A stretch of 64,000 nt of DNA from Ricinus communis (taxonomy: Eukaryota > Streptophyta > Magnoliopsida > Malpighiales > Euphorbiaceae), in the NCBI RefSeq assembly GCF_019578655.1, contig NC_063261.1, positions 20,140,216-20,204,215 on the forward strand. The letters run 5' to 3'. Under the pieces are notes generated by a model. It made no database searches. It had not been told where the DNA came from and saw nothing but the letters and a program-made list of their open reading frames with translations. The stretch's first letter is position 1; every line of letters begins with the position of its first letter. The translations under genes were made by a program, and so were the position numbers. This document shows, in pieces, positions 9,064-20,786 of the stretch.

Positions 9064-11625
9064 GCATATACATATTATAAACTCAGTTATGTTACAATAA
9101 GATAATTGAGAATAAAATTGCTAACCATTAGAGGTGAAAAACAAAAAATAAAGAAGAAAAACTTCTAGTCCTGCAAATTAATACTATGATTGGCTCCATG
9201 ACTTTGTTGCAGAATAATTAATATGAAATGAGAATTACTTCTTTTGAATCATTTACATAAGGTTTTAAATTGATTTCATGCTTCTTGTTTGGTGTCTTGC
9301 TGGCAATTGGTGTCCTGAAGTAAATTTAGTAGTAAAACAAAATCAATCAAAACAATCCAAGCAGTTAAAATAAGCCGTTTAAATGCGATGACAAAAATCT
9401 TTTCTAATTTAATTAAAATTTTAAATTTAAATATTAAATATACAACTGTATTAAAACTCTTAAGAGTTTTACAATGATTTACAAAAATCTTGACACTGAC
9501 TTTGCAGAACTTTTCAGGAGATCATTATGGTATAGCGATTAAAATACTTGTGTACATTTTCAAACCAAATAAAACTTTTTATGTTTTACTATTAGCTATA
9601 TTGAACATTTTTTTTCCAATAAGATATTTAATTAGTTAATTGTATTATTTTATTAAACTTTTTAGTTTAATTGAATAATCTGAATTTACAAAAACTAATT
9701 AAAATATTTAAATAAGTAATAACTATATTTTTATGTTTAAGAATATTAATTGTTAAAGTAACTTTTAATAGAATTACATGTCTAAATTTATAAGTTTAAT
9801 CATTTTCGTATAATATATTAAAGTAATTTTCAACAGTAGTACGTTGTATAATATATACAATATATTGAAATAATATCAGAATACATAGTTCCAACAAAAG
9901 ATTAAAAATATTAAACTCGAGATCTTGGTTAAGCTATAAAAGGCTCTTATTATTTCATTTATGCGGTCTTGTGTGAATTGATAATTTTATTTAAGAGCTA
10001 CGCAGCATTTAAAACTAAATCATTTTAAACAAAAAAAAAATGAAAATCATTTAATTTTTCGTGTAACTCTTTTATAGAAGATTTAATTTTTTATATTGTT
10101 GTGAATTTAATTCTTTTAAATATATATATATATAAATTTTGAAAAAATTTGTATGCCAAGTCGCTTAAATACTATTCCGTCAAAACGAATAATTTCTAAG
10201 TTAATCAAGATTTGTAATAGTGTAGTACCATACTTTCTCCGAATAATTTTTCATATTTTTCGTTTAAATTGGAAGGGCAATATTTCTTTCTTATAAGCCA
10301 AATATATTAGAGAATCAAAATTATAATTTATAATAATTCACCAAGTGCATAGGCCATGAACTAACCCTTGCCATCCGCTAAACCCACGTTACACTCCCCG
10401 GTCAATTGTTGTATTTAATATGTTTTATTTGGATAATTGGAGAACATTTTTTGTCATTCAATTTTAAAAATTTTAGGGTTTTTAAATTTTTCAAAAAATG
10501 TCTCTTTGAATATAATATGTATTGTTTTAAATAAATGCAACTATAAACTATTTTTATATACCTAATATATTTTTTAGATGAAAACATGTAGTATAATATT
10601 TATAACTATTTAGATAATGGATTATCCAAAACTCCGTGATTATGGAGATGATTTTAATAATTGTTATTCAAACAGGTAAAAATATTGTAGTATTAGATAT
10701 ATATTTCTTTAATATGAATGATGTGATAGACTGAATTCATCTAATAATTTCTTTTTTAAATATAAGTAATACTAAAAAGATTCAAGTTGAGTGAGGAACA
10801 AAATCCGTCGTTAACGTAATTTTTATATATGTATCACATAATCAGTTATGATGGTATATCAACTATCATGTCAAATAACAAATAATTTATAATGTTTCCC
10901 TAATTTTTTGACCCAATTATGTTTCCCTAATTTGAATGTATAATTAGCAACTTTATTCAGTATTGCGTCTTTTATCATAGGAATAATCATGCATCATGCA
11001 TACTCTAAAATTGAAGTGCTCCGCACGGTTCTACCATAAAGAACCTTTCATCAGCATATCAATTTTAGCCTAATTATTTAGCTAATTAATTTTGCTTCCA
11101 AGTGCAAAAGAATGATTTCGTTGGTCTACAAATAAGAGAGTTAAGATGAAATGATGATTTTTAAAATTAATTAGCATTTAAATTCACCAAATAAAATAGT
11201 TCAGAGGACATTATAATTAAAAATACTAATTTTTTATATAACAAAAAAAAAAATGTTATGCCATCTGAATATTGAATCGGACTTCATTATTGTTATTGCA
11301 TTTGTTCTTTAAACCAGAAGATCAGATAGATGCAGATATGGTTTGTAAAGTTACTATTGAATTGAAATTGAAGAAGATTAGTAGAAGAAGAAAAGGGCTC
11401 TTTACAAAATCTTCTTAACAAGCAACATTTTCTCTTATGTGCATCTTTCTCAGTAGGAAGCCATATACGCATGGCTTGACTTCCCTTTCCCAGGAACGTA
11501 AGGCACAGAATCAATTGTTAAATTAATGCAATTTGCTGAAAGTAGATTCAGTCTTTATGGCTAAAGTGAGCAATTAGATTACTTACCACTGAATATTCAC
11601 TTAATCAAGACTCTGTTGGGACAAC
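9064..11625. other. intergenic between copies 2 and 3
   Basis: AT-rich DNA with no credible gene. Near 11017-11110 is a stretch ('gtgctccgcacggtt', then 'tttgcttccaagtgcaaaag') that recurs before copy 4 at about 15574-15690, so the duplicated unit reaches at least 700 bp upstream of these genes. Confidence 0.55.
11359..11440 (+). promoter_or_regulatory. conserved upstream block, copy 3
   Basis: 'gattagtagaagaagaaaag' followed by 'ggctctttacaaaa' and 'acaagcaacat', as before copies 1 and 2. Confidence 0.4.
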
Positions 11626-11633
11626 TATAAAAG
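11626..11633 (+). promoter_or_regulatory. TATA box, root-cap copy 3
   Basis: TATAAAAG about 100 bp before the ATG, in the shared context 'acaactataaaagggacata' also seen, nearly identical, at copy 4. Confidence 0.7.
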
Positions 11634-11732
11634 GGACATATTGCCTGGGACATTCTCACCATTCCCAGACTAGAGTAAAGCCTTCAATAATCATTTAAAG
11701 GATTATTCAGGGCAGCTTTTAGTGGTTCTCCA

Positions 11733-13734
11733 ATGGCAAGAAAGCTTCATTTTTTGCCTGTGATTTTTCTCATGGTGGTGATTGCTATAGCAGAGGCAAA
11801 AACTCCACCTGAGGCTAGCCATGCAAAGTGTCTAATCAAGAAATACAAGCACTGCTATAATTTGGAGCTGGTTTGCCCAACTTCCTGCCCCAATAGTTGC
11901 GCTGTTGAATGTGTTTCTTGCCAACCTGTTTGTGTTGATGGCTCTAGTTTTCCACCTGTCTTTCTCTCTCGCTCCCTACTAGAATCTGATAATGATGGCC
12001 ATAAATCATCACCTGGCAATTATAATGACAATGATGATAATAATGGCAATAACAATGGCAACAACAACATTGGCAACAACAATGGCAATAACAACGGCAA
12101 CAACAATGAAGACAATGGCGACGACAATGACATCCGCAACGGTGGTCATCAGTCATCAACTGGTAACAATGACAATGATAACAATAATGGCAATAACAAT
12201 GGCAACAACAATATTGGCGACAATAATGGCAACAACAACGGCAACAACAACAAAGACAATGGCGACGAAAATGATAACGACGACGATGGTCATCAGTCTG
12301 GCAACAATGACAATGATAACAATAATGGTAATAACAATGGCAATAACAACATTGGCAACAATAATGGAAACAATAACGGCAACAACAATGGAGACGGCCA
12401 CGGAAACGACGGCGACAACAACGGCCACGGTGGAGACAACGGTGGCAAGAAATCACCATCTGACTCTCACACCGCTTTACCACCAGAATATCATATTCCT
12501 CCATCATATACGTCACCCCCTCAATATAAGCCAACTCCATCTCCTCCAAGTATTCCAACTCCCTCTTCACCATCACCACCAACATCGACGCCTTCTACAC
12601 CATCCACACCTCCAACTCCTACACCCCATACACCATCACCAACGCCTCCCACCACACCCTCTTCACCATCACCATCAACACCAACACCAGAATTGTCACC
12701 TCCAACTCCTACATCCTCTTCACCTTCTCCATCAACTCCTTCTACCTCGCCAAAGACGGCCAAATGCAGAAACAAGCACTATCCACAATGCTACAATACT
12801 GAGCATGTCTGTCCTAGATCTTGCCCTGGTGGATGTGAGGTCGATTGTGTCACTTGCAAGCCCGTCTGCAGTAAGATTCTCTAGACAAATTTTAAAAATC
12901 AATACTAAGTTTAAATTATAACTATTAACATTTGCTATTATATTCTTGACAGAATGTGACAGACCTGGAGCAGTTTGCCAAGATCCTCGATTCATTGGTG
13001 GAGATGGCATTACCTTCTACTTCCATGGCAAGAAAGAGCATGATTTTTGCCTTGTTTCTGACACTAACCTCCACATCAATGCCCACTTCATTGGCAAGAG
13101 GAATGAGAAGATGACAAGGGACTTCACTTGGGTCCAATCCATTGCAATCCTCTTTCGTAATCACCAGATCTTCCTCGGTGCACGTAAAACCTCAACATGG
13201 AATGACTCTGCAGACCGTCTTGCTCTCTCCTTCGACGGCGAACCCCTGACACTCTTGGAATATGAAGGCACTAGGTGGCAATCCGCAAGAGTACCAGGCT
13301 TGTCCATCTCCAGAACTAGCAGCACTAACAATGTCGTAGTTGAAGCTGAAGGGAACTTCAAGATCACAGCTAAGGTTGTGCCGATAACTGAAGAAGATTC
13401 AAGAATTCACAACTACGGTATTACAAAAGATGATTGCTTTGCTCATCTTGATCTTGGGTTCAAATTTTACTCTTTAAGTGATGAAGTGAGTGGTGTGTTG
13501 GGCCAAACTTATAGGCCTGGATATGTAAGTCGCGTTAATGTTGGTGCAAAGATGCCTGTAATGGGTGGCGACAAAGAGTTCCAAACTTCAAGCCTCTTAG
13601 CTGCGGATTGTGCAGTAGCTCGATTCAACAGTGCCAATGACTTCAATCGAGAAGCCTCTTTGCAGGGTTTTGAGCTGCCAGGTTTGAGTTGTGCAAGTGG
13701 TATTGACGGAGAAGGGGTAGTATGCAAGAGATAA
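11733..13734 (+). CDS. root-cap family secreted protein, copy 3 (triple Asn/Gly block)
   Basis: Exons 11733-12870 and 12953-13734 (intron 82 bp, phase 1) encode 639 residues, the longest of the four. The order is signal peptide (1-22), 8-Cys module (33-67), Asn/Gly-rich tract (98-238), Pro/Ser/Thr tract (about 240-340), second 8-Cys module (345-379) and root-cap domain (380-639). The Asn/Gly tract is three copies of a 46-48-residue block starting at residues 98, 146 and 192. Each block begins NDND, continues with NNNG repeats around a central NIG, and ends in an acidic spacer with a GHQS motif. Copy 4 has the same triple design, so the block was multiplied before those two genes separated. 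Other reading frames also stay open through the repeat; these are shadows. Retention of the intron gives a stop three codons past the splice site. Confidence 0.85.
12024..12447 (+). repeat. three tandem blocks coding Asn/Gly-rich units, copy 3
   Basis: In-frame blocks start at 12024, 12168 and 12306 (periods 144 and 138 bp), each made of shorter AAC/AAT-GGC units. Two levels of repetition are therefore nested: 12-bp NNNG units within a block of about 141 bp. Confidence 0.8.
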
Positions 13735-13796
13735 ACATATACACATTGACTCATTTTATAATAAATGATGTAAGAATAAAAAGTGTCAAAAACCAT

Positions 13797-13821
13797 TAGA
13801 GGTGAAGAGAAAGAGCCTCTA
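13797..13821 (+). other. small conserved stem-loop after copy 3
   Basis: TAGAGG (13797-13802) pairs with CCTCTA (13816-13821) in the likely 3' UTR. The same hairpin follows copy 4, and a shorter form follows copy 1. Confidence 0.35.
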
Positions 13822-14831
13822 CTTCTGCAAATTGATTATTTTGGTTAGCTTCATGATTTTATTTCAGAATAAAAACTCAATCTTGATAATTACTTATCAT
13901 CTATCTATCTATAATATCGGTGTTAAATATATTACTAATTATTCTTATAAATGTGATTGTCATGATAATTTGTTGAAACTAATATATTAATTATATTTAT
14001 GTAAATTAATAACAAAAATATAATTAACATGCATAAAAGAATAAATCAATGTGAAGGAAAATTTATATAAAGAACAATTGATTCTAACAAATAAATCATT
14101 CTATTAAGAACAATTTCTATTAAAGTTTCTTTTTTGTTTCTTTCTAGAACAAGTAGAATTTTCATTCATTAAAAGATATTGAAGACAAATACATAACCAA
14201 ATACTGAAGACCCGTTGCAGATTATTCAACTTTTAGTAAACAGATGAAAGAAAATTAAGTTACTTTTAACTTAGTAATGGGATGGAATTGAATTGCTAGT
14301 CCTTCCTGCTTCCTGCATCGGTTTTCACAGTGTGGAAGGACAAATAATATATATATATATATAAATTAGCTAAAATATTGTTAGTATGAATTCCTCCTTT
14401 TCTTTGAATGATAGTATGAGTTATTCCTAAAAGGCTTTATAATGTGGAATAATAAATCCTATTTCTGTAAGTGATTTATCAAAAAATATATAAAACTTAA
14501 TGCAAATACGTATACATTTTATCAAAATATATAACATTAAATTCTTAGTTTTAATAAAATTATTAAAAAAATAAAAATACCTATCTATGGATTAATTGTT
14601 TTGTTTGTGACTAAATTTTCATTTATTTCATTTTCAGTGTCAAAATTTAATTTTTATTTTTATTTTTTGGATCTAAACTTTAATTATATGATATCACTAG
14701 ATATCATTGAGTGCTAAATTTAAGTAATTAATTGTTTATGTGGAAATCAAAAAGCTACATAGCAACCACTTAATATCAAACTCATTTTAAATTATAAGTT
14801 CTACTATTTTTAGTCATTATCCATTTGAAAT

Positions 14832-15080
14832 TTTACTTCTAATTCTAATCTTAAAAATTACATTTCGTGTGTAAGGGATAAATACAATTTCTAGAATTAG
14901 AAATTAGAAATAAGAAATAAGATTTTGAGTGAGAAGTGACTACAATTAATGGGACCCATTTCTTCTAACCCTAATCTTCAAAATTATATTATTTTTTTTG
15001 TGTATGGGATAAATACAATTTCTAGAACTAAAAATCAGAGGTAAGATTTTGAGTGAAAAATGACTAGAATTAGTGGAATC
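14832..15080. repeat. two-unit direct repeat, period about 126 bp
   Basis: 'ctaatctt' (14845 and 14971), 'gggataaatacaatttctag' and 'agattttgagtga' occur in the same order in two adjacent units. The units have diverged by point changes and a T-run insertion. Confidence 0.7.
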
Positions 15081-15920
15081 CATGATTTAAATGAATAAGA
15101 TATTAGGTGGCTCCCATATAGCTTTTAGATTACTACATAAGCAATAAATCGCCTAAGTTTATTTATGTCGGTGATACTACAATCGAAATTTAAGTATCAA
15201 AATAATACAAATTAAAGTTTAGTATTTAAAATGAAATAAAATAAAAATTTAGTCAATTCAGAGAATTAACCCATATCCATGTCCTAAAATTTTTTTATTC
15301 CTTCAATTCACTCCAATTTCTTGGCAAATAATAAACCCGTTTGTCTTGCTCCCCCTATTGTCATTCCTATATTTAATTCAAAACTAAAATAAATATCGTG
15401 GGTTTAACAAACAAATCATGGCTTTAACCACAACCCTTATTATGTGGCTTTTTATTTATTTTTTTTTTCCAAATATGTGGCCTAATTAATGACCTAATTG
15501 ATTCTAAATGAATAATTAGCAACTTTATTAAGTATTGCTTCTCTAATTACATGCACTATACTCTCAAGACTTTAGTGCTCCGCACGGTTTCTACCATAAT
15601 CAAGATTGACATCCCAATAAGCTAGCCACCTTTTCTCATTAGCATTAGCCTAATAATTTAGCTAATCAATTTTGCTTCCAAGTGCAAAAGAATGGTTTTA
15701 TTATTCTATCAAAAGAATGGCTGATGAAAGGATAATTCCATTTACTCAGTAGTTACCATGTATTTCACCTAGTAAAAGATTTTAGAGAGATTTTTAATTA
15801 AAAAGATTTTCTTATGTGATAAAAAGAATTATGCCATCTGAATATAGAATTCAATGTCATAATTGTTGTAGGGCTTGTTCTAATATACCTGAAGACCAGA
15901 TTAATTTTTATATTTAGTTG

Positions 15921-15990
15921 TAAAGTTATTGAAAATAAAAGGGCTACAGAAAATTTTCTTGACAAGCAAACATTATCTTTAACGTGCATG
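15921..15990 (+). promoter_or_regulatory. degraded conserved upstream block, copy 4
   Basis: 'aaaagggctacagaaaattt' and 'cttgacaagcaaacat' match the block of copies 1-3, but the 'gattagtagaagaag' part is lost. This is the most diverged of the four. Confidence 0.3.
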
Positions 15991-16219
15991 CATCTTGCTC
16001 TGGCTAGAAGCCATATGGCTTGGTCTCATATGGCACCTTGACCTTCCTTTTCCAGGAATATAAGGAACAAAATCGATTCTTATAATATTGCAAATTGCTG
16101 AAAGTAGATTCGTTCTTTATGGCTAAAGTGAGCAATTCCTTGTGAAAAGCTTACTTACTACTGAAATATTCACTTAATCAAGACTGTGTGGTCATCATAA
16201 TTTCTCATTTTTGGGTAAC

Positions 16220-16227
16220 TATAAAAG
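16220..16227 (+). promoter_or_regulatory. TATA box, root-cap copy 4
   Basis: TATAAAAG 100 bp before the ATG in the shared context 'aactataaaagggacctatt'. Confidence 0.7.
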
Positions 16228-16327
16228 GGACCTATTGCCTGTTACATTCTCACTACTCCCAGACTAGAGTACAGCCTTCAATAATCATTTAAAAGGATTA
16301 TTCGAGGCAGCTTTTAGTAGTTTTCCA

Positions 16328-18271
16328 ATGGCAAAAGAAAATCAGCTTTTGCCTGTGATTTTTCTCCTGGTGGTGATTGCTATAGCTGAGGCAAAAACTT
16401 CACCTGGGACTAGCCATGCAAAGTGTCTAATCAAGAAATACAAGCACTGCTATAATTTGGAGTTGGTTTGCTCAACTTCCTGCCCCAATAGTTGCACTGT
16501 TGAATGTGTTTCTTGCCAACCTGTTTGTGTTGATGGCTCTACTTCTCCACCAGCCTCTCTCTCTCGCTCACTATCAGAATCTGATGATGGCCATGCATCA
16601 TCACTTGGCAATTATAATGATAACGATGACAATAATGGCAATAACAATGGCAACAACAATATCGGAAACAACAATGGCAATAACAACGGCAACAACAATG
16701 AAGACAACGGCGACGACAATGACACCCACGACACTGGCCATCAGTCGTCACCTGGCAACAATGATAACGATGACAATAATGGAAATAACAATGGCAACAG
16801 CAATATTGGCGACAATAATGGCAACAACAACGGCAACAACAACAAAGACAATGGCGACGACAATGATAAAAACGGCCACGGTCATCAGTCTGGCAACAAT
16901 GACGATGATAACAATAATGGCAATAACAATGGAAATAACAACATTGGCAACAATAATGGCAATAATAACGGCAACAACAATGGAGACGATGATGGCAAGA
17001 AATCACCACCAGAATATCATACTCCTCCATCATATTTACCACCTCCTCAATATAACCCAACTCCAACTCCTACTCCTACTCCCTCTTCACCATCACCACC
17101 AACATCAAGACCGTCTACACCCTCTTCACCATCAACACCAACACCTCCTACTCCTGTACCCCATACAACATCACCAACGCCTCCTACTACACCCTCTTCA
17201 CCATCACCTCCTACTCCTACACCATCGCCAAAACCTCCTACTCCTACACCCTCTTCACCTTCTCCATCAACTCCTTCTACCTCACCAAAGACGGCCAAAT
17301 GCAGAAACAAGCACTATCCGCAATGCTACAATACTGAGCATGTCTGCCCCAGTTCTTGCCCTGGTGGATGTGAGGTTGATTGTATCACTTGCAAACCTGT
17401 CTGCAGTAAGTTTCTCAAGAGAAAATTTTTAATAATCGATATTATATCTATGTTATGACTATTAAAACTTTCTAAATCATTCTTGGCAGAGTGTGATAGA
17501 CCTGGAGCGGTTTGCCAGGACCCTCGATTCATTGGTGGAGATGGCATTACTTTCTACTTCCACGGCAAGAAAGACCATGATTTTTGCCTTGTTTCTGACA
17601 CTAACCTCCACATCAATGCCCATTTTATTGGCAAGAGGAATGAGAAGATGACAAGGGACTTCACTTGGGTCCAATCTATTGCCATCCTCTTTGGCAATCA
17701 TCAAATCTACCTTGGCGCCCTTAAGACCTCAACATGGGATGACTCGGTGGACCGCCTTGCCCTCTCCTTTAATGGTGAACCCTTGACTCTCTTAGAAAAC
17801 GAAGGCAGCAGGTGGCAATCCGCAAACATCCCACGCGTATCCATCACTAGAACTAGCAGTACTAATAATGTCGTAGTTGAAGTTGAAGGGCACTTAAAGA
17901 TCACAGCTAAGGTCGTGCCAATAACTGAAGAAGATTCAAGAATTCACAATTATGGTATTACAAAAGATGATTGCTTTGCTCATCTTGATCTTGGGTTCAA
18001 GTTTTACTCTCTAAGTGATGAAGTGAATGGTGTATTGGGCCAGACCTATAGACCTAGATATATAAGTCGTATGAATGTTGGTGCAAAGATGCCTGTAATG
18101 GGAGGCGTCAAAAAGTTCCAAACTTCAAGCCTCTTAGCCGCAGATTGTGCAGTAGCTCAATTCAACAGTGGCAATTGCTTCAAAGCCGAAGGTTCTTTGC
18201 AGGGTTTTGAGTTACCTGGATTGAGCTGTGCGAGTGGGATGGATGGACAAGGAGTAGTATGCAAGAGATAG
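16328..18271 (+). CDS. root-cap family secreted protein, copy 4 (triple Asn/Gly block)
   Basis: Exons 16328-17405 and 17490-18271 (intron 84 bp, phase 1) encode 619 residues. The order is signal peptide (1-22), 8-Cys module (33-67), three Asn/Gly blocks starting at residues 97, 145 and 191 and ending about 222, Pro/Ser/Thr tract (about 225-320), second 8-Cys module (325-359) and root-cap domain (360-619). The layout is nearly that of copy 3, so these two are the youngest pair. The C-terminal domain has several private changes (RPRYISRMN where the others have RPGYVSRVN, and GGVKKF for GGNKEF), which may indicate relaxed constraint. The reading frame is intact. Confidence 0.85.
16616..16993 (+). 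repeat. three tandem blocks coding Asn/Gly-rich units, copy 4
   Basis: In-frame blocks start at 16616, 16760 and 16898 (periods 144 and 138 bp), the same periods as in copy 3. The third block is cut short at its end relative to copy 3. Confidence 0.8.
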
Positions 18272-18338
18272 GCATATATATGATATAAATTGTATCATTT
18301 TACAATAAGTGTCATAAGAATAAACGTGTCAAAACCAT

Positions 18339-18365
18339 TAGAGGTGAAACAAGAAAAAGCCTCTA
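18339..18365 (+). other. small conserved stem-loop after copy 4
   Basis: TAGAGG (18339-18344) pairs with CCTCTA (18360-18365), as after copy 3. Confidence 0.35.
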
Positions 18366-18700
18366 GTGCTGCAAATTGATAATTTTGTTTGGGATTGATA
18401 TCACTTTGTATCAGAATAAAACTTAAAAGTTATTAAATTACCAATAATTAATATGAAATGAGAATTACTGCTTTTATATCATTTGATCTTTGTATTAGAA
18501 TTCTATGCTTCTAATTTGATGTTCTGCTGGCAATTGGTGTCAGGAAGTAGATTTACTGAACAGAGGACAAGATACATTTGAAAATAATCTCCTAATCTGC
18601 CTCTGAAATCCAGCTATCTAATTTAAATGCATAATATCTGAAAAATTAATAAGATACATTTTTTCTTAATCTCTTTTGCCTTCTAAGTGGTGTTGTCTAT

Positions 18701-19190
18701 TCAAGATTGCTTGTTTTCATCAACTTGCTTGCTCATCCTTCTCCTCCAATTGCTCTTCTTGCCTGATAAACAAATCAAGAAAACTCTTTCAATTAATCAG
18801 TAATTTGAAGTAATTGAAGACAGATTTATTTAGGTGATTCATATCAGAATAGGCACACATACCTGATCTTTGTTTTCTTCTGGATTTGACATGAATATGA
18901 GGTATAAAAACACCAGTTCCTCCATTGCCATGTCTCCACAAATTCACAAGCCAAGATGGTGTTAGATTTCCATTTTCAGTCTCCCAGCTATTGAAATAGA
19001 GCCCTGTTGGTTGTGTTGCAATAATCGTTAATCTCTTGGAGCATTGCCTGCCAGTTTCATAGGAGCACTCATCATCTTCATCTGCTGTCAAAAGTAAAAT
19101 CTGCTTTCTAAGCTCATCATAAAATCCATCTTCGTGATCTTCAATAGACTCATTCATGAGGTTATGGTCTGTGCCCATGTTCTTACTCAT
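18701..19190 (-). CDS. small plant protein of unknown function
   Basis: Two exons on the minus strand, 19190-18863 and 18762-18701 (intron GTATGT...CAG, phase 1), encode 129 residues. I do not assign a function. The N-terminal third is acidic (DHEDGFYDELRKQI, TADEDDECSYETG). The middle has LYFNSWETENGN and SWLVNLWRHGNGGTGVFIPH. The C-terminus is strongly basic (VKSRRKQRSGKKSNWRRR), which could act as a nuclear-targeting signal. No signal peptide or membrane segment is seen. The first ATG follows a likely TATA box (19263-19256 on the minus strand). The gene converges on root-cap copy 4, whose stop codon is 430 bp away. A broken copy lies in the same relation to copy 1, so the pair moved as one unit at least once. 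Confidence 0.7.
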
Positions 19191-19255
19191 CTTGTTAAAT
19201 TGTAATGCAAGTCTAAACTTCTTAACTTTGTGTTAGTAGTGAAGTTGGATTGAAA

Positions 19256-19263
19256 TTATATAG
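19256..19263 (-). promoter_or_regulatory. possible TATA box of the 18701-19190 gene
   Basis: CTATATAA on the minus strand, 66 bp upstream of the ATG. Confidence 0.4.
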
Positions 19264-20786
19264 AACAATCACTGAAACAAAACAGAAAAAATCAAGAAAA
19301 GAGAAGACAGTTCTTTACTTAAGTTACGGTCAAATATTGTAGCTGCAGCCGAATGGTAGTTTGGATGAAATGTCTCCAAATGTGTCCAAGTCCAAGAAAT
19401 ATTCTGATTTTTGTATGTCAGCAATTGTCCTTTGCTTGTATATGCTTAGTGCTTACGCCAATTGGATGTGAAATGCTTTTATTCTTATAATTAATTTTTT
19501 CTCTTAGAATACGAACTACTTTATTCTATATATATACACGTGTGACTGTAAATATATATATACTGTATTGTGATAATAAAATAAGTGAGTGATATATAAA
19601 TTAAGAATTTTAAAATATAAACTTTTTATCTAGAGTTGATATATACACTATAATAAATAGAAAAATAATACGTATTATGAGTATTTATATTTTGATAATA
19701 GATGATTGACATATATTTTATTATTTAAACTAATAATTATGTATCGATCATCTATCGGTTTAGTGCATAGGTAGGGACAATACACTAAATCTATGCAAAA
19801 ATTTTCCTTTCAAATTACATATGTTTGAACTCAAAGATTTTTGTCTAAACTTAGCATATACATTCTAACTAATAGGAGAGTGACATATATGTATGAATGT
19901 TCTATATTTAGTATTGGATGATTAACACATACTCCATCATTTAAAACTAATAAATGTGTCAATTATTTATTAGTTTAGTGTATAGGTGGAGAGATTTTCC
20001 ATTTGAATTAAACTAATAATAGTTGGAATAGGAGCTTGAATTGAATAATTTGTTCATGATTGGATTATTGTTTTAGGCTTAAGTAAGAGGTCAACATGAA
20101 GTAAGAGAATTATAAGGCTACTTAAAATAGGCTGAAATCTAAAGAGAAGTGTCACACCGTGGAGTTTCAAATCTAAAAAGTTTTGTCGAGAGTGCTAGAG
20201 TAATGCGGAATTTTTCGGAACACTCTGGACTAGTATAGAATTCTCTATAATACTCTAGATCTAGAACTCGCCTGCTTAAAATTCAACCCCCTTTTATTTT
20301 TATTGAAAAAGTTCAACACCTTTAAACTAGAACTAGCCAATTCAGTTTTTCTTTTTTCTTTTAAAGAGAAAAATTAATATTGAAAAATAATTTGAAATTT
20401 TTTATATATTTTATTAATTAAAATTTCTAATTTTATTTTTTTATTGATAAAGATTAAAAAACAAAAAAATTAAAACTATTAACATATATAAAGAAAATAT
20501 ATAATATGAAAAAAATCTAATAGACTTAAGTATTTTATTTTTTATATTTAAATATTTTAAAGATATTTTCTATTATAAAAATAATTTTCTCGCGCGCATA
20601 ACGTTGGTTCCCCATTCATTCTCCATTTCTATTCGGTGAACGTTTGCAGACTGAAACGACAACGTTTTTCTGCCAGCTCATAATTGCCAAAACCCCGAAT
20701 CATAGAGTTTTAGAGCAGAAAAACAATCAAAATACCCCGAGACACACACATAAACAGTGTGTTACAGAGAGAAACGTCAAAGGAAA
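19264..20786. other. intergenic with a diverged direct repeat
   Basis: AT-rich DNA. At about 19697-19826 and 19912-20010, two related segments share 'gatgatt-aca-at', 'aactaataa-tatgt', 'tttagtg-ataggt' and 'ttttcc-tt-aaatt'. A similar phrase occurs near 61130-61200, so a dispersed repeat family is likely. The last 150 bp carry the probable 5' UTR of the RNA polymerase gene. No TATA box was found there. Confidence 0.45.

Larger units (their letters stand above)
13735..16219. other. intergenic between copies 3 and 4
   Basis: AT-rich DNA without a gene. It includes the 3' stem-loop (13797-13821), a short (AT)n run near 14347-14363, a direct duplication of about 126 bp at 14832-15080, and from about 15574 the upstream sequence shared with copy 3. 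Confidence 0.55.

Noticed and set aside
9525..9575. SINE-like phrase 'tggtatagcgattaaaatac'
   Set aside because: Only an A-box-like match; no B box or repeated copy seen in the window.
20757..20786. Upstream ATG for NRPB3 adding ten residues
   Set aside because: The added residues are unconserved, and the next ATG gives the typical family start and length.
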